Positions 10,401-22,600 of a DNA stretch of 64,000 bases are shown one piece after another. Under the pieces are notes generated by a model. That model saw nothing but the letters and a program-made list of their open reading frames with translations, was not told the origin of the DNA and ran no database searches. This DNA is from Planoprotostelium fungivorum. Its lineage: Eukaryota; Evosea; Variosea; Cavosteliida; Cavosteliaceae. The DNA lies in contig MDYQ01000039.1 in NCBI GenBank assembly GCA_003024175.1, positions 1-64,000 on the forward strand, read 5' to 3'. The translations under genes and the position numbers were made by a program. Positions within the stretch are counted from its first letter, which is position 1. Every line of letters starts with the position of its first letter.

Positions 10401-12292
10401 CTGCGTGGTTGCAAAGGGGCTGCCCTCGTGTGGCTCGATCAATCGCCCGGTGACGAGCGGTGTGTCGACATTGTTTATCCTCTGTGTATTCATCACGGGG
10501 CTATCGAAAACATCCATTCTCTGTGTCTCCGCGATGGGACTGTCCGAAACGTCGACCGTGATTTTGTACCGGATTACATGGTCGACATTGTTTCGCACTT
10601 CCTCCGAGACGATTTGAGTGGGTGGATGTGGGCTGTTGGGTTCTATTGGTTGCGTGGGGGCGATCGGGCTGCCATAGGAAATGTCGACCGTTACAGGTGC
10701 CCGCTCATGGTGGTCGACGTTTACGAGTTGGGTGGGAAGTGGGCTGCTCTCTTGGGAAAACAATAGATCTGATTTTTCGTTGGACGAGTTGTAGACGAGC
10801 TGAGTGGGGGGTATCGGCTCTTGACTGGTAGTTGCTGCGTACGATACGCTCGGGTGGCTGTTACACACTTCTTCTAGATCAAAAGTGGGCGTGCTGACTA
10901 ATGTCTGCGAGCTCTGTGACGAAGCATCTGCAAATAATTTCCGCCGAACTGGAACATCGTGAGTGGATGTCACGGCATTGTAGGCTGTGGGGGTGAGGAG
11001 AGGCTCGTTGTAGATGGACATCACCTGGGGGAGTGGATTGTGTGGGGGCTGGACTGTTTTGTGGGGCGATGGGAGACATCTGAGTGGCTTGCTGCGTGGA
11101 AACGAGGAATTCGTTGTTCTTCGTCACGATGAGCGACGATGATGGATGATGATGGAATGATGTGATGATGATGAGATGATAGAGAGCATCACCTCCTCTT
11201 CTGGAGTCGAATTCTGACGGGCAGGGGATGCGAATAATCTTCTGATAGGTCTCTCTCTTGGAGGTGTGAATTGATTCTTCTCCATCCCTTCCTTCTTCTC
11301 TTCTCCCCTCTGACATACATCTCATCAGATCGGTGATCATCTCAATTGGCATCGTCACCATCTCATCCAAGCGAGGTAATGGAAGTTGGGTCGGTCGGCT
11401 GTCTTCGTCTTCTATCTCATCCGTAATCTCCTCTACAACTTCTTTGTCTTCTTCCTTTCCCTTCTTCACATCAGATGGATGCACATGGATCATTGCTAGT
11501 CATCACCAATGTCCTCTGTATGGATCTCAATTTTTGGGGTGAGAAGGGTTCATCGACGCCGGAAACATCATCTGTGATCTCTTCGATCGCCTCCTGATCT
11601 CTATCGTCAAGAAGGTTCCTTCTCTTGTGACAAAGTCCCACCTCTTTGGAATGCAGTGGATCGGGTGATGGTTTATCATCTGGAGAGATGTGAAAAACAG
11701 ATAAGAGGTAAAGAAGGTCACCTGGGCTGCTCTTCAATTTTTTCATGGGTGATTCTTCCTCTTCTGGTTCATCTATCGACGTCTGTTTGTTCCTTCTCGA
11801 AGAGGAACGTTTCCTCTCGTTCGTACGTCTTTTCTTAGTTTCCTCCTATCCATCGTCAACTCACTCGACACGAGTGACATCACACACAATGTAATCTTCA
11901 GAAGAGGGACTGTCCTCGTCCGATTGATCCTCTCTGTAACATTTTCTGAAACCTGGCTGTGATTTTGACCTCGTCATCCTCTTTGAGCGAGTGGGTGCAG
12001 GTGATTCCTCTTCATCCGAAAGTACACCAAATCTGATGGGTGCCGTCTTACTTCTATGTTGGGTCTTCACGGGCTTGGGTGGTGTCTTCTTCTCCACATT
12101 GTCCATTCGGTTTTCCCCTTCCATCTTTGACTTTTCGACTCCACCTGACGCACCCAAAGAACGTTTTCTCTCTAAAGATTTGCCCCGAGTGAGCCTCTCG
12201 TTGGATGATGTGAGTATTGGATCGATCTCTCCCTCATCTTCTTTGTCTGCACTACTCCTCAATTTTCTCCTTCTGGAAGAGATAGAACTCAT
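7429..12292 (-). CDS. SQ/TQ-repeat protein with central RING finger (PHRF1/TOPORS-type RING)
   Basis: Reading leftward from ATG 12292, the N-terminus is basic and Ser-rich (MSSISSRRRKLRSS) with SDEEES and SDEDSP acidic patches. A region of about 19 TQ motifs follows, mostly SP-[IL]-A-x-TQ-R-[VI]. Then come a Lys/Glu-rich stretch and a C3HC4 RING (CAICQEKI...DSCNHAYCFICIRMW, then CPLCKATFHTITSVD after an intron). The C-terminus is long, acidic and then basic. I followed the reading frame through introns of about 40 bases from the TQ array (9.8 kb) through exons at 9.7 and 9.6 kb into the RING, so one polypeptide is supported. The RING resembles PHRF1/TOPORS ubiquitin ligases, but no PHD finger is visible. 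TQ followed two residues later by V or I suits ATM/ATR phosphorylation and FHA binding, as in MDC1. A DNA-damage role is inferred. The last exons near 7.4-8.5 kb are less certain. Confidence 0.65.
10189..10404 (-). repeat. Three 72-bp tandem repeats within the TQ-coding array
   Basis: Three nearly identical 72-bp units (starting at 10189, 10261 and 10333) each encode 24 residues with two motifs, SPIAVTQRV and SPLAATQRV, on the minus strand. More diverged copies of the same motif flank them from about 10020 to 10740. The near identity of the central copies indicates recent expansion by unequal exchange or slippage. Confidence 0.9.
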
Positions 12293-12397
12293 GCAATCGA
12301 GGATGTTTGAATGATGGACCAATGGCGGTCTCGGGGAAAGGCACAAATGTTTGATCCGGTTTACATTCACTGAATTCCACAGCGGCACGATCGCACA

Positions 12398-13587
12398 TGA
12401 TGGAAGCAGTGGGACCTTATCTTCCCATCTTTGGTTTCTGGTTCTTATCCGTCGCTACCTTCCAGATTGCATGGCTCATATCGTTGTCCTCTAGAACATT
12501 CCGATCTCTCGGTAGACCGAACAAGACAGAATGGATATCCAAGTGAAGACATCCATTTAATTCCCTCATATGATCAGTATATTCTGATGTCTATCACAGG
12601 ATCTTGTCCAACATACATTGCGTACTGGCAACGACCGGAAGTATATATTGCTTATTTTACGATACAAACGTGAAGTCTGACTTTGTTTTTGGAAGGTGAG
12701 ACCTCTGATGATTCGAATGATTCCAACCATCGGACGCAGGAGTTCGCTGAGCGACCTCATCATCGACTTCAATATAGCATACTGGTCTTTCGAATTGGTC
12801 GTTATTCTCTCGTGAGCTTCTCCATTCCTCTCCATTTCCATCATGTCTGATCCTTCATCTCAGAAACATGAAACCCATGGGCGATCTAGTCGTCATGACA
12901 CATCACGGTGAGTTCACCTCCCTCCATCATCACGCCAAGTTCATCTCATTTTCCAATCTGACCACACCAGTGGTCGCCATCGGCTGGTTGATCATCTCCA
13001 GAGTGAGTCGATCGTTAGAAATATTCATGTTCTCATGACTTACCTCCAACAGAAACAAGGGGAGATGTCTGGCTATGGACTGTGGTTCATCTCGACGGAG
13101 TGGTCCACGTTTGCCGCCAATTTTCGTTGGTTTTACACTCAGATATTGAGACGCTCTCTATACATTTGGAACGAGAAGAATCGACCAAAGGATCACGTTA
13201 CAAAGAGTGACGGACCACTATCATCACATGATGATCTGACCATGTTGGAGAAAGACTCTATGGAAGTGCAAGCTGGCAGTCGTCACCCCCTCTTCTTGAA
13301 GCAGGTGAAAACATTTGAAACAGATTTGAAGTGGATCTACAACGTTGTAGATCGAATTGTTCGGAGGACTATGGCTGTGGCTGTCTTACCTCACGACGAG
13401 GCTGGGCAGTCTCTGTTTCATGTTCGTTCACATTCTGTATCACTGGAGCACCTTCACAACGTCACACAAGAGAGTCTACATACCTCTCTTATCTGCTCTC
13501 ATCATCAGCATCTGTGTATCTATCTATTGGTTCGATAAGATATCATCAGGTGATGTGTTGGATGAGATGCACAGTCTGAAAGCGTAA
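12398..13587 (+). CDS. TLC-domain multi-pass membrane protein (TLCD4/TMEM56-like)
   Basis: After splicing out introns of about 45-60 bases, the protein begins MMEAVGPYLPIFGFWFLSVA and carries TLC-domain landmarks in order. These are KTEWISKILSNIHCVLATT (family pattern W..R..S.IH), a short loop, DLIIDFNIAYWSFELVVI, LVVMTHHVVAIGWLI (the HH of the domain) and FISTEWSTFAANFRWFY (family pattern E-ST-x-x-x-N-x-RWF). The C-terminus has two clear membrane segments, LFGGLWLWLSYLTTRLGSLCF and IPLLSALIISICVSIYWF. TLC proteins act in membrane lipid composition or ceramide-like chemistry; the exact substrate here is unknown. Six or more membrane spans are likely. The last intron ends in the palindromic element described at 13334-13353. 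It is divergent from the RING gene, with only about 105 bases between the two start codons. Confidence 0.75.
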
Positions 13588-13873
13588 AGGTTTGAGGAGA
13601 GTTGCGAAAGAGTATAGAGAGGCCAGACAGAGACTGAGGGAGAAGAGAAAGACGGAGAAGACAAAGTAAATCATTGCATCGAGAAGAGGGGAAGGTCGAA
13701 TAAAAGGAAAGGTTGGTGGTTCGTGATCATCCCTGCAAAGGAGGACGTATGTGATTGGGGGAGACGTGACTCGCATGGTGTTTCTTCCAACCGCAGGATG
13801 AGATGGCTTCTCTCCTTGCGATGGAGGTTCATTTCAATGAAGGAATAGAGCTGAAGCAAAGAGACAGATAAGC

Positions 13874-14135
13874 ATGAGACCGTCCACCCTATTACAACTA
13901 TTCTTATTGGCTGTACTTCTCCTCGCCAGTGGAACGACTGCTGAGAAAGAGATCGACTGCGGCATCAGGATGTCGTGCCAAAATGAAGAGTGAGCCATCG
14001 ACATCTACTTCAACATCTAAATGTCAATGAAGGTGTTACAATCCATTCCGCCAATTCTGTTGTTCAGATGGAACCGTGTGCTCTTTTGCGAGAGATTATG
14101 CATGTAGGAGACCAACTGGTTGCATACCGAAATGA
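13874..14135 (+). CDS. Small secreted cysteine-rich peptide
   Basis: Two exons split by a 43-base intron encode about 72 residues. The N-terminus MRPSTLLQLFLLAVLLLASGTTA is a classic signal peptide. The mature part begins about EKEIDCGIRMSCQNEECY and holds eight cysteines spaced C-x5-C-x4-C-x7-CC-x6-C-x7-C-x6-C, an even number that suits four disulfides. Phase is kept across the intron (GA|G, Glu). Secreted peptides of this shape include antimicrobial, signalling and protease-inhibitor families. I do not recognise a named one and assign no function. It is shorter than 100 codons and easily missed by ORF calling. Confidence 0.65.
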
Positions 14136-14338
14136 TGTGGATAAAACGGATCCAATCATGTAGATAGAATCGAACGATGTTATAGAGATGTTGAAAAAGA
14201 TGACGACACTCTGATCACGTGATCCTCATCACGTGAGTGGGTGTCATCGGAGAAACCGGAATAACTGTTCTCGGTGATGACGAAAGCAGAAGAACAAAAT
14301 CGAAGACACAACAAAACACTAACACGAACAAATCGAAC

Positions 14339-15329
14339 ATGGCACTTGCAGCTAGATTGTCAGGTAAAGAGATGATCTCTCGAGAAAGCTGGTCGTTGAC
14401 TCTGTGATTCAGGACACAGACGTGGAGCCGCGACTGCTCCTCACACCCTGGAAGTCTTCTTAGACTACGTCGTGAGTATTCTGCCTCACCTGTTCGATTA
14501 GATCTAATGGAGATGCAGTGCCCATTTTCGGCCAAGATCTACAAGAAACTCAACGACGAAGTCCTTCCCTTCTTAGACAAGGAACACCCAGGAAAGGTGA
14601 CGGTGTCACACGATTCCAGCCTCTCATAGTTTCAGGTTTCCTTCATCTTCAGACAGCAAGTGCAACCCTGGCACCCTATCTCCACCGAAGTCAACGAGGT
14701 AAGATCTCTTGTGACTCTCAACAGTATCATTTCCAATCACCATTATAAACTGATTTTCTCTAGGCTGGACTTGCCATCGAGAGACTCGCACCGAACAAAT
14801 TCTTCGAGTTCTCCACCCTCTTATTCGAACACCAGAAGGATTACTTCGATGAGAACGTCGCAGACAAGTCCAGAAACGACACATACCGCTCTCTGTCCGC
14901 CCTCGCCGAGAAGGTGAGCACTTGATCTCTCCATCTTGATCTTCTAATGACCCATCAGGTCGGAGTCGATCGTCAACAATTCCTCGACCTCTTAATCATC
15001 CCAACTGGACCCAACGTAGAGGTAACGTCTCTTCACCGTCATCTCTCATCTGCATCTTCATCTCTTCCATCATCCCGTGATCCACACGTGAAAACGAAAA
15101 GAAACCATTTCAATCGATTCATCGTGTGTAGGTGAAGAACGGCGGCAACAAATTGCAGAACGATCTGAAGCTGGTCATCCGAGCTGGAAGACAGAATGGC
15201 ATTCACGTCAGCCCCACCGTGCTGTGGGACGGCATTGCAGACACCAGCGTGTCTTCTGGTTGGGACCTCGCTCAGTGGAAGGAGTGGCTGGACGGCAGAT
15301 TCAGCGCCACAGGAAGACCTTCTCTTTGA
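14339..15329 (+). CDS. DsbA-like thioredoxin-fold protein
   Basis: About seven short exons give a protein of roughly 200 residues: MALAARLSG, then TLEVFLDYVCPFSAKIYKK, FIFRQQVQPWHPIS, a helical insert (NKFFEFSTLLFEHQKDYFDE) and the closing strand GRQNGIHVSPTVLWDG. This layout is a thioredoxin fold with an inserted helical domain, as in DsbA and 2-hydroxychromene-2-carboxylate isomerases. The usual CxxC is replaced by CPFS, so only one active-site cysteine is present and a simple disulfide oxidase is unlikely. Similar single-Cys proteins occur in fungi and protists. The cis-Pro position (HVSPTV) is present. No clear targeting signal is visible. An AATAAA signal begins about 12 bases after the stop. 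Confidence 0.8.
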
Positions 15330-15578
15330 ATCGTTCAGAATAAATGAGCGTTCATCGCGTGTCGATGTGAAGATGTTCGTTCACGTGAGGGATCGAAAGA
15401 GGTCAAGGCGTCGATACATCTGTGTTAAGATCTGTTGATGATGTTACGTCTAGGTGCTCATCGTCGATACATAGAGTCCTTCATGAAGAAGCCATCCTTA
15501 AGTTCGGGAGACATATGTGTCTTCTGTGAATACACGAGAAGAGGAAGAAGAGGAAGCTCATGCATTCATTCTCCGAAG

Positions 15579-16752
15579 ATGTCTACATTCCAACTTTCTG
15601 CCGACACATTCACCGAACGAAAAAGAAGCCATCCTTCCATTCAAACTCAAACAAGACCGACAGTAGAGCACACGACGTCTTCATTTCATCGATCTTCTTC
15701 TATACTCGCCATCGCTAGATTCGAACACCTGCGCAAAGAGAAGAGGAAGAACATGTTTACCATCGAGACTTACGACATCATGTTTGGAGAGCTCCTGTGG
15801 AAGGTTCAGCCTGTTGAACCACCCAAGGAACATCCACCACCACCACAATCAGAAGGCTCTGAGACATCGGAGAGCAGCAACATCAGCGACCTGGAGGGCA
15901 GCTCAGCCGACGATAATACGATCGAGGAGTGTATTGTGGAGGAGAAGGAGGAAGAGTGGTTCGAGATGTATGAGGAAGAGGAAGAGGTAATTGAAATTTC
16001 AACATACACCATTCCGATGTTGAAAGATTCGACAGGATGATGTATCATACAACGGAACCATCTACTACGACGAGACCTACGAGGATTATGACGACAGAAC
16101 CTCCACGAAGAGAAACAAGAAGAAGAACAAGCAAGAGAAGATCAGCAGCACCCACAAGTTCATCAACAGCAACCACCAACGAAGACAAGCCGAGAAGGAG
16201 GCCATCGAGGAATTTTACATCGACCTCACCAAGACCAACGCCTCTGTGAAGACCAACTACGCCCGCCATTACCCCGCATTTGGCCCCAACAACTTAAGAG
16301 GACTCGAACGCCACCGATCTCGTAAGGAGAGCACCGACCGACAGAGAGAGACCCACACGAAGACCAACTACCAAGATGATGCCGATCTCCGCCGCGCCAT
16401 CCAGCAATCGAAGAAGATGATTCAGAAGGCGAACAAGCTTTCCAACCGCCAGGCCGATATTCTCGCCGAATTACAGAACCGAGACCTCACCCCCGAAGAT
16501 TATGAGATCTTGCTTCTGTTGGATGAGAGTGTACCAAAGAAGACCATCAGCGAGAAGGACATCGAGAGACTGCCCCACCGACACGTGGAAGTAGAAGAGG
16601 GAAGCTGTGTCGTCTGCATGTGCGATTACGCGGAGGGAGAGGAGATGACGAAACTGCCCTGCGGTCACGAATTCCACACGAGATGCATCACCATGTGGCT
16701 GACCATGTCTTCGGTCAACTGTCCCTCCGACAACTTACCCGTCGAGCTGTGA
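15579..16752 (+). CDS. RING-H2-like E3 ligase candidate
   Basis: A charged, largely disordered N-terminal part (acidic run EEKEEEWFEMYEEEEE, then Lys/Arg-rich) is joined by one 47-base intron to a long exon. That exon contains a helix DLTPEDYEILLLLDES and a C-terminal RING-H2: CVVCMCDYAEGEEMTKLPCGHEFHTRC...MW...NCPSD. This looks like an E2-binding ubiquitin ligase module that would act on unknown substrates. The eighth zinc ligand, normally the Cys of CPxC, is Asp here (CPSD). Asp can occasionally ligate zinc, but activity cannot be assumed. The start is uncertain: in-frame ATGs lie at 15435, 15579 and 15753. AATAAA follows the stop within 20 bases. Confidence 0.7.
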
Positions 16753-16947
16753 CTGTTTGTAATAAAATGGATCGAGAAGAAAGAGTGACTCTTTGTGAAG
16801 GCTGTCTCAACAGAGGGGAGTGAGATTATATGATGATGGTCCTTTTTATTCCATCGCGTCGGATGTTCTCTCCTCTATATACACGTTGCGATCAGCCAAA
16901 TCATTCTCTTCTCTCATCAAGGTCGACGTCGCGATGGTGGACGAATG

Positions 16948-17521
16948 TTACAATGGTTCTGCGTAGAAGGAGTTGCTGCATTCGTATGGGAGGAGCGGTC
17001 GAACGAGCTGAACGCCAGAGAGGACACCTTCTTTCTCAAGGAGGTCTGTCGTCATGCACGTCTCTATAACTTGTGATAAGGATCTGAAGTAGTGACTCTC
17101 TTTCAATCGCAAAACATAGACAGGGTCATCCACCAAGTGGACTTGTCTGCGTATGATTCGATAATGATCTGACACACATTAGAGAATGTATGTGATGTCG
17201 CGAAGCTCACGGATACGTCCAAGCACAACGACGCTGATGGCATAACCAGACACCACAGTTCCACTCCTTCTGACTGCGTATCATCAGACCGATCACAGTA
17301 TATCAGTGTCGTACCCAGAAAAGTTCCTTCACAATGATGCTGCAGAATTCTTGCGGCACCTGTGGCAGTCTTCAATTGAGAGAATAGCCACCTATCATGC
17401 GTCATCCTCTTTCGCGTGCGATCGGATGCACTCACGGGTTCGTCTCTTCACGAGTCGATGATTGTCCAAAGGCAGCGTCAGCGCTGATGGTCCTCTCTAC
17501 TGGTTGTCTTCGTGGGCTCAT
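16948..17521 (-). CDS. Small stand-alone SH2-domain protein
   Basis: Four exons read leftward from ATG 17521, joined by introns of about 40-55 bases in consistent phase. They give a protein of about 150 residues that is almost entirely one SH2 domain. It reads PWLFSQLKTATGAARIL, then the phosphotyrosine-binding strand GTFLVRRS (canonical FLVR with its invariant Arg), a central sheet YAISVVVL, then HYRII, and finally SLSQVIETCM and VQLVRPLLP, which match the end of SH2 folds. The FLVR motif is split by an intron, so no single ORF shows it. It should bind phosphotyrosine peptides as an adaptor, much like SAP-size SH2 proteins. There is no kinase, SH3 or SOCS box. The short N-terminal arm MSPRRQPVERTIS is basic. 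Confidence 0.8.
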
Positions 17522-17960
17522 GCTGAGGTGAGATTGTGAAAATGACTCCGTATCCGCGAGCTCCTTTTAAGGCTATCCTTTCACTCGAAAAATGCTTCCT
17601 GTCACAAGATTTGTGTCCCAGACTGACAGGCTTACCGCACTCCGGTTGCTATGCAAGCACAGCCCTTCTTTTATGGGGTGAAAGTGCTCACCTCAAGGCG
17701 TGAAGAGTGAGATGTCGCTCGAATCGCCATCCATGTCTATTATTAGTTGAAGTTTAATGAGAAGGCTTCCATTCACACAGCAACCCAGTGCAGGGACAAC
17801 AAGCGTATCGTTCGCATGAATTCAAAGACCAGGCGTAGATTCCTTTACATTTGAGAGACGCGACATCAAATTATTTTTAATAGAGAGAATAAAATGGGTC
17901 GCGCACAAAGTTGTAGAGGTCGCAAGTCTTTTCGGGAAGAGTATTCATCATTGGACAGAA
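17522..17960. other. Intergenic region without recognised genes
   Basis: This 440-base stretch lies between the starts of the divergent SH2 and GDP-fucose synthase genes and presumably holds both promoters. I see no RNA gene, repeat or coding signal in it. Confidence 0.5.
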
Positions 17961-19333
<1,373 letters not shown>

Positions 19334-19627
19334 ATAATAAATCGGACTTCTTCTCATCTCCCTTTTCACAACCATCATCGTAGCCGGAATATCGTTCACC
19401 AAAGGAACAATCACCATTCACTATAGACGTAGTCTTGTGTCGTGTGTTGCAGTTTCATGATCTGTTATATTAATAATACCGATGGTGAGAAATCATTATT
19501 GTTTTCTTTGAAGAATTGGCGTGTGGACGAGAAAAATTGATTTCTTCTGGAAGAGCAAAACACGTTTGCACGAGGCACAAACACACAAGGAAGATAAGTG
19601 AACGCGAAGAATCTCATACGATCACAT
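19334..19627. other. Intergenic region without recognised genes
   Basis: This stretch of about 290 bases lies between the GFUS stop and the next predicted start. AATAAA follows the GFUS stop within a few bases. I see nothing else supportable; the minus-strand ORF that spans the region is best read as a shadow. Confidence 0.4.
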
Positions 19628-22600
19628 ATGGGGGATAGAGGTGAAGCAATGCTTGTAAAAATGATGGAGATTCCATCGGATGATGTCGATATCATCTGGC
19701 GATCGACTGATGCATCGTAGGAGGAGGACATACAGAGGATCGAATAGATCCTAACTATGTGGCAGTTGTCGAGGATGAGAGTATGATCGCAGAGATCAAG
19801 GAGCTCCAATCGCAGATAAGCAATCGTAAGATATTCTAGATGAACCATCGATGTGTTCCATCCCGATTCTCATCCAGCGTAGTGATGTCTAAATATGAAT
19901 GCAAATCTGGCGGAGTGCTGCCTGGAGAACTATCACCGATCCTCAAAGTGTGTCTCACTACTCTATTGCAGGTGAGATGGAATTTCAACGTATAGATTCC
20001 ATTCAAATCATGCAGGGCAAATCTGGAACCATCTTCATGGAGGCCATCCGTAAACACATGATCGAATTTATTACGAAAGGTAAACCACATTCCATATTGA
20101 GTCCAAATGCACATCACATAATCGTACGCGGACATCTGACCGAGTCTGTAGAATTGAGAGAAGCCAAAGATGCCTGCGAGATCGTTCCCAATCAATTGAA
20201 ATCGAAATACATGACTTCCCTCTTCGGTCCCAACAAAACCGATCTCGTCGTCGCCGAGATCATCGACATCGCTCAACCGACGTGCGTGTCCACTCGTCTC
20301 ATCGTCAACTGATGACGATCCAGTTCCATCGAGATGAGAGAGAACCTTCAGGCTCTCATGGTCTTCATCTTCACAGAGAACGATTTCGATGAGAAGATCG
20401 TGTCGGAGTTTGCCAGATCAGCCATTCGAAAGAGGATAGAGGGTGGCTTCGTCGAGGGTCTAGGTGAGTCCACGTCTTCATCATGATCAGCTCCTTCTGT
20501 CCTCATCACAAATAAAATCGAATAAAAGATTAAACTTTCTCACAGGCTTGACTGGCATAGCCAAACACACCCTGCCCATCTATCGACACTTGATGGTGTC
20601 TAACGGTATCACCCTCTACTGTGTTGTGAGAGACTCTATATTGCAGGTGAGAGATACAATCGTAGTTTGTCATTTAGCGTGGATAGTTTATGGATTCATT
20701 CTTCGACAATACGACGAACACATCGACGGAAAAGAAGAAGGGCATCACGGTTCCCTGTCAGTTGTTTGTGTCGAGAGCTCTGAATCCAGGTTTGTCATCT
20801 CACTCATCATCATATCATCCATCAACACATGATCAACACATGATCACAAAATGACGCCAAGCGATGAGACGACTCATCTCATCAGATTACTACGCCACGA
20901 TCGGAGGCACTTGTTTCGACATCCTCAGCTCCCGACAAGGTTTCAGTTCCATCACCTCTGAAGAGGCCAAGACATTCATCCGTTCCATCTTATTTGCACA
21001 CGGCATGATGATGGGCCATCGTGCGGCAGAAGAGAGTTTCGAGCGAGATCCAAAGTTTTTAAACTTGTACATGAAGAAATTTGCGGCCAGCAAGCAGAGG
21101 CATAATTCATCACCGTTCTTACCGGGTGAGGTGTTGTAGATAGAGGTGAAGCTGAAGAGTTCAAGGGATCAATTTCGTGTACAAGGAGAAGGAGAAGAAA
21201 GCTTCCCTGCAGCGGAATCGAAAGTGCGTCGACGTAGAGAAAAGTCGTTGAAATTTCGCAGGAAATCGAATCTGATCACGAGCGGTCCCAGGGACACTCC
21301 ACACGGTTACGCACCGTCTTACGTATTGCCCAGGTGGGTCATCTTTACGACGTCACATCCGTGTGTCAAGATGTCACACTTGGTGACTGTACGCAGTAAC
21401 AGCTACGCACCGTCTGAGACATTGGGACTAGCAGAAGAGGAAGAAGAAGAGAGGGCACACAAGCCACTACATCTGACTGTGGCCGAATCATCAACGACGT
21501 TTTGCAGTGTTTTATACAAAGAGTTCAGGTGATGTCTCGTGGTCAATTCCTCTCTCATCTCGTGCATTCTCTTCTTATGAATCGATGAAATATGGAATAC
21601 TCATCAATAGAGAGACATGTATACGTGCATCAATCAACTACAACACGAAAAAGAAGACATAAGACGTGAAGAGAAACAATTTTCACTGTAGAACAGTATA
21701 GCGACGGAAGCATTACCCGAAGGAGAGAGAGACATCGTACAGAAGTCATACCGCATCGTCAACGATAGTTTCATGTCTTTGGATCGAACATCACTCTACG
21801 CACAAGATGGTGAGGGTATCGGTCTCATTGTGTACGGAAATGCTTTTGGAAGAGTGGACGACCAGCCAGATCAATTCTGGAGGTATTTATTCTTATTCTT
21901 TCCTCCATTCATTGAAAAAGAAGACCTTCCTTTCAACTCATTGAAAAACAAAATCCTCTTTTCCATTCCAGTTCATTCTTGTCGTATCATTCATGCATCG
22001 ATCTATGATATTCACCTCTATCGACTTGAACAATAAATGATATTAAATGTACAACGATGAGATTAAATGTACGACAGCTCGTGCGGGCCTGATGTCATCG
22101 AGATGATTCAATCACACATCAGAGATCATTTCTTTGGAGAGATGTCTCTCTTCTCCTCTTTCATTCTTCCCCTGGGATCGACAGGTGCCCACGAGTCGAA
22201 TTTTCACCGTTTTTTCATCGTCTCACAGGCTGTTACGATTACATCATCTACGTGTGTGCGAGGATTTCGCACAAGAACAAGAACGCTTACCAGTGTATAT
22301 GGAATGCATTGAAGACCATCGTTACTCACAATCGAAATCCACAATTGCAAGCGATCACGGTGAGAATCATCATGACGATCATCATCGATCACGATCACGA
22401 TCTTTGTGCTCATGGCTGATCGAGATCGTGATCATCATCACGAGCACGGATATGATCAACGATGACCATGTTCATGATCGTGACGGTGGTCATGACGTAA
22501 GACTCACGTGTAATAGTGTATCGTTACACCCGGAGTTTGGATGTACGGAGGAGACATCATAAAGACATCCACGACAAAAATGGTGAAAGCTTGGATGAGG

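Noticed and set aside
10020-10766. + strand ORFs full of Cys/Gly repeats (GCQGALHDSLC...)
   Set aside because: These are shadows of the TQ repeat array on the minus strand; the repeat makes both strands look structured.
17522-17960. Candidate tRNA or snRNA gene in the gap between SH2 and GFUS
   Set aside because: I found no paired acceptor stem with a T-loop GGTTCGA-type motif.
19465-19848. Minus-strand ORF with many hydrophobic residues
   Set aside because: It overlaps the 5' part of the pseudokinase gene, whose spliced + strand reading is more coherent.
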